64,000 bases of DNA from Prorocentrum cordatum (Eukaryota; Sar; Dinophyceae; Prorocentrales; Prorocentraceae): NCBI GenBank assembly GCA_963575745.1, contig CAUYUJ010016360.1, forward strand, positions 903,486-967,485, in the 5' to 3' direction. A program made the translations under genes and the position numbers. The notes under the pieces were generated by a model. The model searched no databases and had not been told where the DNA came from. It saw nothing but the letters and a program-made list of their open reading frames with translations. Positions 40,800 to 51,023 of this stretch are shown here, piece after piece. Every line of letters starts with the position of its first letter. Within the stretch, counting starts at the first letter, position 1.

Positions 40800-42070
40800 C
40801 CGTCCGGGACCCGAGTGGGGTCGGAGCTGATGGAGTCGGAGGGTTGCGCCGCATCGCCAATGCATCGGCCGTGCATCGGCGACGTCGGCGACGCATCCTG
40901 AGGGGGGGGGGATGTGCGGGCGATAGTTATATCCACATCCAGTGCGTCTTGGAGTTTGGGACTCTCTTCCCCAGAAGCTGGAGGCGCACTTGATATGGAT
41001 AAAGATCTGGCCCAAACAGGCTAGGTGTTTGCCCATATCCAGTGCGCCTCGGCCTTGCGGCACCCCTTCCCCAAAAGTCCACGACGCTCTGGATATGGAT
41101 ATAAGTATTGTCCGCAGGATGGGCCTCTCAGAAGGCAGCGTTAAGTCGGGCCTGTCCCTCTACAGGAGGAGCATTCAAAAATGGGTAGAAAATGGTCCGG
41201 GGACGATGTTTTGACTACGTTTGAGTATTTGGTTGGGGTATGTTTTGGCAAGTTTTCATCTGTCGTCCAAAATTCCTCTGCAGGGGGACATGCCCGACCT
41301 GGCCTCTTACGAAGGCCTGGAAGGGCGCTTAGAAGGCCCCCCCTTATTTCGAGGACCAAGGAATTTTCTAAACCTGAGCTGTCGGAGTTTCGCGCGGATC
41401 TCTTGGATCGGCGCTGGGCCAGCGCCGATACAAGAAGTCCCCACGGAGTTTCGAAAATTCAGCAAGCGTTCCCGACCGTACTCTTTTCCTCGGACCATGA
41501 CTCTGCTCTCTGGCGGCCGCTCGGATGATCCGGGCGACGCCTTCCAATGAGGCACAGCTGCTGGAGAGCACCCCGAGCCCAGAAGCCCGGCGAGAAGCCA
41601 CGAAAGCGCGAGGAAAACATCGAACTTCCAGGTCGAGGTCGTTGCCCCTGGCCCTCCCCAGGCTGGGGGAGCCAGAAGATACCGGTGCCGCCGCTCTCCC
41701 CAGACCCCCGACGTCATGATTTTTTCATGACGTCGACCCCCAGCGGTTTCGACCCATTCCCCGAGACCGGTTTTTCATCCTGAATCGTTTTTTGACAGCC
41801 CCGAGGCCCGGTAGGGGCCCCCAGAAGCCGAAAATGGCAAAAAACCTCCCGTCGTGGTTTTTTTATGACTCGAGGGGGTCTGGGGATGCTGGTGCCGCCG
41901 CTCTCTGGAGCTCTCCCGGGGGGTGCCTTCTGACCGTGTGTGTCCGGGGCGAGCCCCGCCGTGGGCGACGAGGGGCCTCCCCGGAGTCCCAGGCGAGGCG
42001 CCGAGGCGAGGCATCTCCCCGGAGCGCTTCGAGAGCCCACGGCGGTGCCGTGTTTTTCGGGGGCGGCAAA
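40800..42070. other. Gene-poor stretch with a GATGCATCGG repeat and GATATGGAT words
   Basis: 40800-40905 is a diverged relative of the 42440-42800 palindromic repeat (GGGGTCGGAGCTGATGG, GCCGCATCGCCAATGCATCGG). 40925-41110 has words TGGATATGGATAAAG / TGGATATGGATATAAG. 41760-41870 is the partner of 17165-17280. No supported gene. Confidence 0.5.
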
Positions 42071-42073
42071 GAG

Positions 42074-42247
42074 GGGGGTGATGACTAGGGGGGGGTGGAT
42101 ATCATGGCGGGGGCCATGATATCTTCCCAGATTTCATGGCGCCTCCTCTTGTTTCATTACGTCCCTGGCCCCCCCGCCGGGCCGCGCACATGCCGCCGGT
42201 CATGATTTGCACCCCCCCCTCTTGGACACCCCCCTCTTGGCCGCTCC
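42074..42247 (+). repeat. Dispersed repeat, copy B (partner at 18236-18412)
   Basis: Near-identical to 18236-18412 from GAGGGGGGTGATGACTAG to CTCTTGGCCGCTCCCGA. Beyond the shared end the two loci diverge abruptly (GATCCTGG versus GTTTTCTTCC), which marks a clean repeat boundary. Confidence 0.85.
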
Positions 42248-42439
42248 CGAGTTTTCTTCCTCTATGTTTTATGATTGCCAGCCTCGAACTCATCCCCATC
42301 CCTAAAATTGACACGCCAGAAGGCGATGACAATCTCAGGGATGCGCCCTCAGAAAAGAAGGGAATCCCTAAGGTTGGCTTCGTGATCAGGAGATGCCCAG
42401 CATAGGGATAGGGGTATGTTCCAGGCTGGTAATTTTTGG

Positions 42440-42800
42440 CCTCCTAGACGGGGTCCGAGTAGATGGGGTCGGAGGATCGCGCCGCATCGCCGATGCATCG
42501 GCGATGCGCCGAGAGTTTCAGCTGTGCCGTGTTTTCTTGTTCTATTGTATATCTGGCCTCCTAGACGGGGTCCGAGCAGATGGGGTCGGAGGATCGCGCC
42601 GCATCGCCGATGCATCGGCGATGCGCCGAGAGTTTACAGCTGTTGTTGTCTATTTCTTTCTCTATTTGTTCATCCGGCCTCCCAGGCGGGGTCCGCATCG
42701 CCGATGCATCGGCGCCGCGGCTCGAGGAGGAGGAGGAGGATCGCCGAGGATCGCGCCGCATCGCCGCTGCATCGGCGATGCGGCTCGACGTGGGCCCCAT
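42440..42800 (+). repeat. Tandem ~118-bp repeat carrying long ATGCAT-centred palindromes
   Basis: Two near-identical units (start about 42438 and 42555) read GGCCTCCTAGACGGGGTCCG, GGTCGGAGGATCGCGCCG, then a 22-base perfect palindrome whose core is GCCGATGCATCGGC, then ATGCGCCGAGAGTTT. A third, rearranged part (42690-42800) has the same palindrome cores and an inverted GGGGTCCGAGCAGATGGGG. A relative lies at 40800-40905. Confidence 0.75.
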
Positions 42801-43290
42801 CTGCTCGGACCCCATCTGGGAGGCCTCTGGCGTCTTCTTGTTTTATTTTTCTTCGCGCCAGCAGTGGGCGGCCACGCGCCGATGGAGGGTTAACGGGGAG
42901 GGGGAAGGCTTCTCGAGGAAGCACCTCTGCCTCGCGGAGGGCGCGGGGCGTGGTCTGTGGATGTAAGGCCCGCGCCTTCGAAGAAGCAGTTTGTGATTCG
43001 GTTGTGTTAGTTTTGGGTTTGGAGCTCATTTTTTGTGAAAATGCGCGACATGTTTTAATCGTCCTCCTCTGTCCAGAAATAGCAAAAACTATGTTTTTAA
43101 TCGTTCCCCCCATTTTTACCTAACAGCGAAGACTGATAGGTTTCTAGTGGTGTAAAAAGAAAGCAGCACATTACTCCACAGGGGGGTCTGGGCAGCCGTT
43201 GGGGAGCCGTTGGGGGGCCGTTGGGGGGCCGTTGGGGTTTGCCGGGGGGGATCGTTTTTTCGCAAACAGGCACACACTTCGTGCTCTTCG
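42801..43290. other. Spacer, no gene seen
   Basis: Ordinary GC-rich then T-rich sequence, with GGGGCCGTTGG words at about 43195-43235. Frames here are short. The long minus-strand frame entering from 45418 ends in this stretch but is driven by repeats. Confidence 0.5.
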
Positions 43291-43713
43291 ACCTCCCAGA
43301 ACTCCATTCTTCGACCTCCCAGAACTCCATTCCCGGGCCACATTCTGAATGCCCGGAGCCAACTGTAGGCCACTTCGTGGTCTTCGAGTTCCCAGAACTC
43401 CATTCCCGGGCCACATTTTGGATGCCCGGAGCCAACTGTAGGCCACTTCGTGGTCTTCGAGTTCCCAGAACTCCATTCCCGGGCCACATTTTGGATGCCC
43501 GGAGCCAACTGTAGGCCACTTCGTGGTCTTCGAGTTCCCAGAACTCCATTCCCGGGCCACATTTTGGATGCCCGGAGCCAACTGTAGGCCACTTCGTGCT
43601 CTTGGACTTCCCAGAACTCCATTCCTGGGTATGATTTTGAATGCCCGGAGCAAACTGTAGGCCACTTCGTGTTCTTCGAGTTCCCAGAATTCCATTCCCT
43701 GGCCACATTTTGA
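43290..43713 (-). repeat. 73-bp tandem repeat, about six copies
   Basis: The unit CCATTCCCGGGCCACATTTT, GGATGCCCGGAGCCAACTGT, AGGCCACTTCGTGGTCTTCG, AGTTCCCAGAACT repeats with GGGCCACATT-type anchors at 43335, 43408, 43481, 43554, 43627 and 43700, exactly 73 bases apart. Three central copies are almost identical. Since 73 is not a multiple of three, the open minus-strand frame through it passes through all phases, which argues against coding. Confidence 0.9.
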
Positions 43714-45405
43714 ATGCTGAGGCAGGCTGATGCTGAGGCTGAGGCAGGCTGAGGCAGGCTGAGGCTGAGGCCGAAGCTGAAGGCAGACTCAGGCTGAGGC
43801 TGATGCAGGCTGAGGCTGAGGCTGAAGCAGGCTGAGGCTGATGCAGGCTGAGGCTGAGGCAGGCTGAGGCTGAGGCTGAGGCTGATGCAGGCTGAGGCTG
43901 AGGCAGGCTGAGACTGAAGCCGAGGCTGAAGGCAGATTGAGGCTGAGGCTGAAGCAGGCCGAGGCTGAGGCTGAGGCTGAGGCAGGCTGAGGCTGAGGCT
44001 GAGGCAGGCTGATGCTGAGGCAGGCTGAGGCTGAGGCTGATGCAGGCTGAGGCTGAGGCAGGCCGAGGCTGAGGCCGAGGCTGAAGGCAGACTGAGGCTG
44101 AGGCTGAAGCAGGCTGAGGCTGAGGCTGAGGCAGGCTGAGGCTGAGGCTGAGGCTGAGGCAGGCTGAGGCTGAGGCAGGCTGAGGCTGAGGCTGATGCAG
44201 GCTGAGGCAGAGGCAGGCTGAGACTGAAGCCGAGGCTGAAGGCAGATTGAGGCTGAGGCTGAGGCAGAGGCAGGCTGAGGCTGCGGCTGAGGCAGGCTGA
44301 TGCTGAGGCAGGCTGAGGCTGAGGCTGAGGCTGATGCAGGCCGAGGCTGAGGCAGCCTGAGGCTGAGGCCGAGGCTGAAGGCAGACTGAGGCTGAGGCTG
44401 AAGCAGGCTGAGGCTGAGGCAGGCTGAGGCTGAGGCTGAGGCTGAGGCAGGCTGATGCTGAGCCAGGCTGAGGCTGAGGCTGAGGCTGAAGCAGGCTGAG
44501 GCTGAGGCTGAGGCCGAGGCCGAGGCCGAGGCTGAAGGCAGACTGAGGCTGAGGCTGAAGCAGGCTGAGGCTGAGGCTGAGGCAGGCTGAGGCTGAGGCT
44601 GAGGCAGGCTGAGGCTGAGGCAGGCTGAGGCTGAGGCTGAGGCTGATGCAGGCTGAGGCTGAGGCAGGCTGAGGCTGAGGCCGAGGCTGAAGGCAGACTG
44701 AGGCTGAGGCTGAAGCAGGCTGAGGCTGAGGCTGAGGCAGGCTGAGGCTGAGGCTGAGGCAGGCTGAGGCTGAGGCAGGCTGAGGCTGAGGCTGAGGCTG
44801 AGGCCGAGGCTGAAGGCAGACTGAGGCTGAGGCTGAAGCAGGCTGAGGCTGAGGCTGAGGCAGGCTGAGGCTGAGGCTGAGGCAGGCTGATGCTGAGCCA
44901 GGCTGAGGCTGAGGCTGAGGCTCATGCAGGCTGAGGCTGAGGCAGGCTGAGGCTGAGGCGAGGCCAAGGCTGAAGGCAGACTGAGGCTGAGGCTGAAGCA
45001 GGCTGAGGCTGAGGCTGAGGCAGGGCTGAGGCTGAGGCTGAGGCAGGCTGATGCTGAGGCAGGCTGAGGCTGAGGCTGAGGCTGATGCAGGCTGAGGCTG
45101 AGGCAGGCCGAGGCTGAGGCCGAGGCTGAAGGCAGACTGAGGCTGAGGCTGAAGCAGGCTGAGGCTGAGGCTAAGGCTGAGGCTGAGGCTGAGGCTGAGG
45201 CTGAGGCTGGCTGATGCTGAGGCAGGCTGAGGCTGAGGCTGAGGCTGAGGCAGCAGGCTGAGGCAGGCTGAGGCTGAGGCCGAGGCTGCAGGCAGACTGA
45301 GGCTGATGCAGGAGCAGGCTGAGGCTGAGGCTGAGGCAGGCTGAAGCTGAGGCTGAGGCTGATGCTGAGGCAGGCTGAGGCTGAGGCTGAGGCTAATGCA
45401 GGCCA
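43714..45405 (-). repeat. GAGGCT hexamer satellite with ~155-bp higher-order period
   Basis: About 1.7 kb of GAGGCT / GAGGCA variants. The marker AGGCAGA(C/T)T-type word after GCTGA recurs at 43781, 43930, 44085, 44240, 44379, 44536, 44691, 44814, 44974, 45130 and 45290, giving spacings of 149, 155, 155, 139, 157, 155, 123, 160, 156 and 160. A long minus-strand frame (Ser/Leu/Pro/Gln/Ala) spans it because the unit is six bases long. Confidence 0.9.
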
Positions 45406-46364
45406 CTGCGACTGTCATCGCGAATGCGACTACGACTGCGAGAACAGCAGAACTCTACAACTGGATTCTCATCTGAATCTTAAGGGGGATGCTTCTAGAT
45501 ATGCTCCTACACATCGCTGTTAGGTTGCTTTGCCGGGATAATTTGTATTACTCGTCATCCCGCAGTAAGAAGCCTCCTCCCCTCCCCTCCACTGTCGAGA
45601 AGCCTCCCCCCCGGGCGGCCGCCGCGGCGCGGCCTCGCCGGGGTCGCCGCCAGCGGCCTCGGCGGCTGCCGCCGCTGCGGCGCGGCACCCTGCCCCGCAG
45701 AGGGTTCACAACGTCGGAGGCCCAGAGGTTAGCTTTCAGTCGGGCGTGCCCCTCTTCCCATCCCTCTGAGATCCAAAAATAAGGCAGCAACAGTCTGGGG
45801 ACGATGTTTGACTATGTTTGACTATGCTGGAGCATCTTTCTGCGTTTGTTCCAAAATCCGCCTGTAGGAGGACATGCCCTACCTAAGGTCAATCCCCAAC
45901 ACCCAAGTTGGCGGTTGCTTCCACCGAGGGATGATGATCCTGATCTCGGCGATGGTCGTACTGTTGAGGTTTCTCGGGTGGCCGAGGGATTACCACCAGC
46001 ACCGCTGTCCAGGATCAGCTTCCCCCGCGACCCCATGTGTTGGCGTCGGTGCCCAGTCCCAGGCCCATGGGCGAGTTTGCCTTGTTGCGGGGCCCAGGAC
46101 CCTCACGGATCGATCCGCCGGCTGGAAACATGCAAGAGCAAGATGGGATTGTTAGATGCGTTATTTGTGAGAGTCATTTTAAGGATGAGTTGTTGTCATC
46201 CCCAGCTGTGAAAGCGCACTAGTGCTCATAAGTGCGCGCGCGGTTCCCCCGCCTCGCCCTTCCACGCCTCAATCTCCTCCTTCTCGTCTCCATCGTTGTG
46301 TCACATCACGACTCCCTAGTTCATTCATGGAGCTGGTGCCCACATAGCTGTATAATTCTTTACG
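45406..46364. other. Spacer, no gene seen
   Basis: Starts with unique sequence, then C/G-rich sequence around 45570-45720. A copy of the CTCACGGATCGAT dispersed motif lies at about 46086-46130. No supported frame. Confidence 0.5.
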
Positions 46365-47610
46365 CTTCGCGTATCCCCACCAGCCCATCTCACAGCAGCA
46401 ACTCTTGCGAAGCATGCCGACAGTCGTATTTTTCAGGCGTGTGTCCGCTTGGCCCCGTATATCTCCCCTGTTCCTCCTTCCTCCCGCCTCCTTGTACATC
46501 CTCCTTGTGGGGGGGAGCGGGAGAAGGACGAGGCGGAGGAGGAGGGAGAGAAAGCGCTCCTCGTGATTTGAGTCGTTTGGGGTTTCTCGTCCTGGTGTGA
46601 GTCGTTCGGGCCCTTCTTCCTGGTGTGAGTCGTTCGGGCTCTTCGTGGTGTGAGTCGTTCGGGCTCTTCGTCCTGGTGTGAGTCGTTCGGGCTTCTCGTG
46701 GTGTGAGTTGTTCGGGCCCCTCATCCTGGTGTGAGTCGTTCGGGCCCCTCCTCCTGGTGTGACTCGTTCGGGCTCCTCGTGGTGTGAGTCGTTCGGGGCC
46801 CGCGTCGTGGTGTGAGTCGTTCGGGCTCCTCGTGGTGTGAGTCGTTCGGGCGCCTCGTCCTGGTGTGAGTCGTTCGGGCCCCTCCTTGTGGTGTGAGTCG
46901 TTCGGGCTCTTCGTGGTGTGAGTCGTTCGGGCCCCTCGTCCTGGTGTGAGTCGTTCGGGCTCCTCGTGGGGCCTCTTGGGGGCCTCTTGGAGCCTCTTGG
47001 GGCCTCTTGGGGGCCTCTTGGGGGCCTCTTGGGGGCCTCTTGGGGGCCTCTTGGGGGCCTCTTGGGGCCTCTTGGGGCCTCTTGGGGGCCTCTTGGGGGC
47101 CTCGTGGGGGCCTCTTGGCGCCTCTTGGGGGCCTCTGGGGGACCTCTTGGAGGCTTCTTGGGAGCCTCCTGGGGGCCTCTTGGGGCCATCTTGGGGCCTC
47201 TTGCGACCTCCTCAAAAGCGCAGATGAGCGCTGCCCCCTGAGAAGGACAAAATGAGCCCAAAACCTTTGTAAAATCAATGATTTTGCTATGCGGGAAGAT
47301 GAGCGCGGCCCCCTCTGGAGGCCAAAATGGGGCCAAAACCTTAGTAAAATCAATGATTCTGGCTTCAAAGAAGAGCAGAGGGGCCAAACTGCGTCCCCCC
47401 GTCGGGGCCAGAATCCTCGTGAGGGTCGTCGTTTTTTTAGCCCTCCCAGGAGTCAAAAAAGACCCCCCTGACACCACCCGGGAGTCCCTGTCCAGGTCCA
47501 GGGGGAGGGGGTAGGGGGAGGGGTAAACCCCTCCCCGAAGGGGAAGAGGGGGGGTTGAGGACAGTGCGGGCTCTCTAAACCACTCACGCCCAAAGGGCTG
47601 GTGGGATTCT
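46365..47610 (+). repeat. Copy 3 of the ~1-kb dispersed element
   Basis: The left end CGCTTCGCGTATCCCCAC / CAGCCC (46366-46387) and the right end CGCCCAAA / GGGCTGGTGGG (47588-47605) are inverted repeats over CCCACCAGCCC and GGGCTGGTGGG, the best-preserved termini in the window. Inside are a 25/28-base minisatellite (about 46580-46975; TGGTGTGAGTCGTTCGGGC), a GGGGGCCTCTTGG array (about 46975-47215) and the right-end block TAAACCCCTCCCCGAAGGGG. No coding capacity. Confidence 0.65.
46580..46975 (+). repeat. Minisatellite of 25- and 28-bp units
   Basis: About 15 units of TGGTGTGAGTCGTTCGGGC followed by a 6-9-base variable tail (TCTTCG, CCCTCCTCC, TCCTCG and others), giving mixed 25- and 28-base periods. 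It merges at its right end into the GGGGGCCTCTTGG array. Confidence 0.85.
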
Positions 47611-48169
47611 GCAGCTTTGCCAGTGCACCTGTTCCAGGCTTGCGCGCAACGGCTCGCCTATGGCGGTTAATGCCGCGACCGATTAGATTGCCATTGCGTT
47701 TTCCCTATTTGGGTGCGTTTGCTTTTCTCCGTCGCGCACTGCACGGGGCCAGACGATACGATCCTGGGACATTCGTATCTGCAGAATCTGCGTCCTCCCC
47801 TTCCTGCTCCTCGCACGCCTTCTGCTTCTTGTTTGCCGTCCCCTGTCCTCCCTGCTTTCTCATTTCACCCCTTGGCGTGTGCGCTCTTGGCGACTTTCGC
47901 GCGTCCCTCCTGGCTTGCTCGGTGGTCTTGTGTCTCGCGACATGGAGCAATGTGTGCAGTGTTCTGGCACACGAAACTATTTCTCTTCCTTCTCCTCCTC
48001 CTCCTCCTCCTCCTCCTCCTCCTGCTCTGCTTCCGCTCGGATTTCAGCACAGCCACGTCCTGACAATCCTTAGCCGCGCCAGAACACAGTTCCTGGGACT
48101 TGACGAGGCGAAAGCCACATTTTGACAAGGAGCCACACGCCATCTTTGAACCAGCTGCAAGCATTCAAG
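47611..48169. other. Spacer, no gene seen
   Basis: Pyrimidine-rich unique sequence with a (CTC)n tract at about 47993-48022. Frames are short and composition-driven. Confidence 0.5.
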
Positions 48170-48790
48170 AAGCATGTGCGCGGCGCCGAGGCGAGAGCCA
48201 CATTTTGAAATGGGTCCGCCATCTATCCTTGAAGCGGTTGCAAACTTGAACGACGAGTGTGCGCGGCGTTATGGCGAGAGCCACAGTTTGAAACGACCCC
48301 GCCCTCCATCCCTGAAGCGACTGCAAAGTTTGAAAACGAATGTGCGCGGCGCGATTGCGAGAGCCATATGTTGAAAACCACCTTTGGAACTGCTGCAGAG
48401 TTTGACGACGAATGTGCGCGGCGCCATGTCGAGAGCCACAGTTTGAACAGTCCCCGACCTCCATCCTTGAAGCTGCTGCAAAGGTTGAAGGCGAATGTGC
48501 GCGGCGCCATGGCCTTGGCGTCGCTCGGACGTGTGTATTGTTCGTTCGGCGAGGACCATCGAGGAGAATCCTTGATCATTTGGCGAAAACTCCACGTACG
48601 AAACCGAAAACAGGGAATCGACATCCGAGCGATGGCCAGTGAAGCTGTTGCAAAGGTTGAAGACGAATGTGCGCGGCGCCATGGCGAGGGCCACATTCTG
48701 AAGGCTCCCGGCCGCGAACTTTGAAGACGAATGCGCGCGAAGCTGAAGCGAAAGCCACATGCTGAAAACGGCCCTCCCTCCCTATTTGGA
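48170..48790 (+). repeat. Tandem ~72-84-bp repeat with an insertion
   Basis: Anchors TGTGCGCGGCG occur at 48175, 48258, 48340, 48412, 48496 and 48668. Each is followed by GCGAGAGCCACA, TTTGAAA, CTCCATCCTTGAAGC and GCTGCAAAG. The jump from 48496 to 48668 is caused by an extra piece at about 48514-48640. A single outlying copy sits at about 20310-20370. The phases differ, so no conserved frame runs through. Confidence 0.8.
48514..48640. mobile_element. Possible small MITE-like insertion in the 80-bp array
   Basis: A ~125-base piece interrupts one monomer. Its ends CGTCGCTCGGACGT and (inverted) CATCGCTCGGATGT are imperfect terminal inverted repeats, and ATGGCC stands at both borders (48510-48515 and 48631-48636) as a possible target duplication. 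It has no coding capacity. The evidence is limited to one copy. Confidence 0.35.
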
Positions 48791-48804
48791 ACCGCTGCAA
48801 ATTT

Positions 48805-49860
48805 GGCACGCTTCGCGTTGATGGGACGCATATTGTGAAGCAAAGCGGGCAACTGGGGTGAACAGAGAGACCTCTTGGAGCAAGGGGGTGGCTTTGGAGG
48901 GCCTCTTCGGGCCAGCCCTGGGGCCCGCGTTGGAACGAGGGAAGGAGGAGGAGGAGGAAAAGGAGGAGGGGGAGGAGGGGCCAGGCGGAGGAAGAGGAGG
49001 AGGAGGAAGAAGAACGACGACGACGACCACAACGACGAAGAAGAGGAGGACAAGGAAACGGAGTACCATGAGGGCAAGGACGATGACGAGGACAAGGAGG
49101 AGGCGGAGGAGGAGGAGGAGGAGGACAACAAGGACGAGGACAGAGCCATTCAGATCGTATCTTGGGGTCCTCTTGGAGCTCTTGCGGGAGGTCTTAGGGC
49201 CCTCTTAGGGGCCCTCTTGGAGCCCTGGGGGGTCCCTTGGGAGCCCTGGAGGGCCTCTTGGGGCCATCTTGGAAGCCATCGCTCAAAAGGAATAGGGGTC
49301 CCCTGGGGCAGTCAAAGTCGCCTCTCGGGGACCTCTAGGGACGATCTTGAGCCGATCTTGGGTGGGCGCTGTTGGGGCCGTTTTGGGGGCCTCTTGGGCC
49401 CCTCGGGCTCTCTGGAGCCATCTTGGGACTGGAGCCATCTTGGGACAATCTTGACACCCCGAAAGTGCATCCAGAAGCGAAACGGCGAGAAGGCAAACAC
49501 AACTGATGTTCCGCAGGTAGTTGAAAGAGTTTGGCTTCTTGGGGGCGGTCTTGATGGAGCTACGAGAGCACTTGAAGCCGTCTTGTGGCCCTCGTCGGGC
49601 CTCTTGCAGCCATGTCGGAAACTATCCTGAACCATCTTCGGCTATCTTGAGCCGCCTTGGAGGTCACCTCGAAGTATTGGAGGCCCTCTTGAAACCATCT
49701 TGGGCGAAGAAGGAAGAAGGACCTTCTATCACATCGCGCCCCCGCCAAATAACCTCTGGAAAGGGAGGGGGAGGGCACCCCTCCCCGAAGGGAAGGAACA
49801 GTCTTTGGAAGAGGGAATAACGAAATCGCAAAAGCACCTTAGCCAAAAGGGCTGGTGGGA
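48805..49860 (+). repeat. Copy 4 of the ~1-kb dispersed element
   Basis: The left part ACGCTTCGCGTTGATGGGACG resembles the left end of copies 1-3. A GGAGGA and GACGACGACC purine-rich run, then a CCTCTTGG/CATCTTGG array (about 49160-49720), follow. The right end has CACCCCTCCCCGAAGGG, TTTGGAAGAGGG and AGCCAAAA / GGGCTGGTGGG (49849-49859). Order of parts as in copies 1-3. Confidence 0.6.
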
Positions 49861-50459
49861 CTTCAAGCTTTAAGAGCATGAACGGTGAGGACGTCTCAGG
49901 CAAAACGTCCAGTCCCCAGGGCAGGCGTTACGCATAAGGATTTAGCAGGATGAGCAGGAGGGAGGATAAGCAGGAAGAGAAGGGGAAGGAGGAAGGAGAG
50001 GGAAGAGGGAGGATGAGGAGGAAGAGAGGAAGGATTGACGACGTAGGTAATGTGGGACAAGGAGGAGGGAGAAGGAGATTGGAGGAGGCGGAGGAGGACG
50101 AGGTTCGAGGAGTTGTTTCGCAAAGTTCGGCCTCCTGGGGGGCTAGTGCCGGACCGCGTGACCATCAGCAAAGGCCCCGCAGATCTCGACCTCTTCCCAA
50201 GGGCCAGCTCTTCGTCCCGAGTTGTCTTGTGACGGCCCCCGGGGCTGCGAAGTGGCCCCCCTTGTGCCGAAGCGTTGAAAGACAGGCCTTCGCAGTTGTG
50301 TTGCGTCGCCTGGAGCGTCAGACCTCCTCCGACATGATTTGTCGGTCCGCGGCCCGAGAAGGCCCGACCCCTGCCCCGGGGTCCTCCCAGACCCAATCCT
50401 GACTGGCCCGTGGCCCGGAGGCTGGCCCCACTTGGATGGCCGCGGCGGCTGCTAGGTGG
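49861..50459. other. Spacer, no gene seen
   Basis: Contains GGTGAGGACGTCTCAGGC (shared with 20392-20410), a purine-rich GGAGGAAG run (about 49940-50100) and a relative of the GGTTTTTCAT dispersed motif (about 50195-50260). No supported gene. Confidence 0.5.
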
Positions 50460-50812
50460 TTAGCGCGGATACTAAGGGGTTAGAGGATTTAGTATGTACG
50501 TACAAGTGAGTTGTAAGTAGGTTATAAGTGTTGTAAGTCGGATGTAAGTTGTATAACCAGCTACAACTGGTTAGTAGGAGATACTAACCACTTATAGCTG
50601 GAGGCTAACCTTGCTAAGTCTCTAGTAGAGGTTAGCTCGCTAAGTCCCCACTCTAGCTACCACTTGCTAACCACTTAGTAACCACTTAGCTGCCACTTAG
50701 TAACCACCCAGTAACCACTTACTAACCACTTAGTAACCACATAGTAAGTCCGCTAGCTAGCTTACTTACTAAGTGGTTAGCGGACTTACTAAGTGGTTAG
50801 CGGACTCTGAGA
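50460..50812. repeat. AT-richer array of AACCACTTAGT words in both orientations
   Basis: Short words CTAACCACTTAGTAACCACT and their reverse complements (CTAAGTGGTTAG, GTAAGTAGGTTATAAG) fill 350 bases. The right end has AGTCCGCTAGCTAGC... pairing with TAGCGGACT, so the last 75 bases can fold back. The base composition is clearly lower in GC than the flanks. No coding frame. Confidence 0.75.
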
Positions 50813-51010
50813 AGGAGAAGGAGGAGGAAGAGGAGGAGGAGGAGGAGGAGGAAGAGGAGGGGGAGAGAGGAGGAGGAGGAGAAGGAGGAGGAGGAGGAGG
50901 AGAAGGAGGAGGAGATGTCGAGGAGGAGGAGGAGTAGGAGGAGGACGGGGAGGAGGATGAGGAGGAGGAGGAAAGGGGGAGGCGGCGGCGGAGGCGGCGA
51001 CGGGCGCGCC
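50813..51010. repeat. (GGA)n microsatellite left of the hairpin chain
   Basis: GAGGAGGAAGAGG-type sequence for nearly 200 bases. Open frames here are artefacts. A matching CTC tract lies on the other side of the hairpin chain (51480-51610). Confidence 0.9.
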
Positions 51011-51023
51011 TCAGCCCAAGACG

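Noticed and set aside
43097-45418. 773-residue minus-strand open frame (Ser/Leu/Pro/Gln-rich)
   Set aside because: It is produced by the GAGGCT hexamer array and the 73-bp repeat; other phases are open too, and the 73-base period rotates the frame.
46269-47477. 402-codon minus-strand frame with PNDSHHEEPERLTP repeats
   Set aside because: Translation of the 25/28-bp minisatellite and the CCTCTTGG array inside element copy 3.
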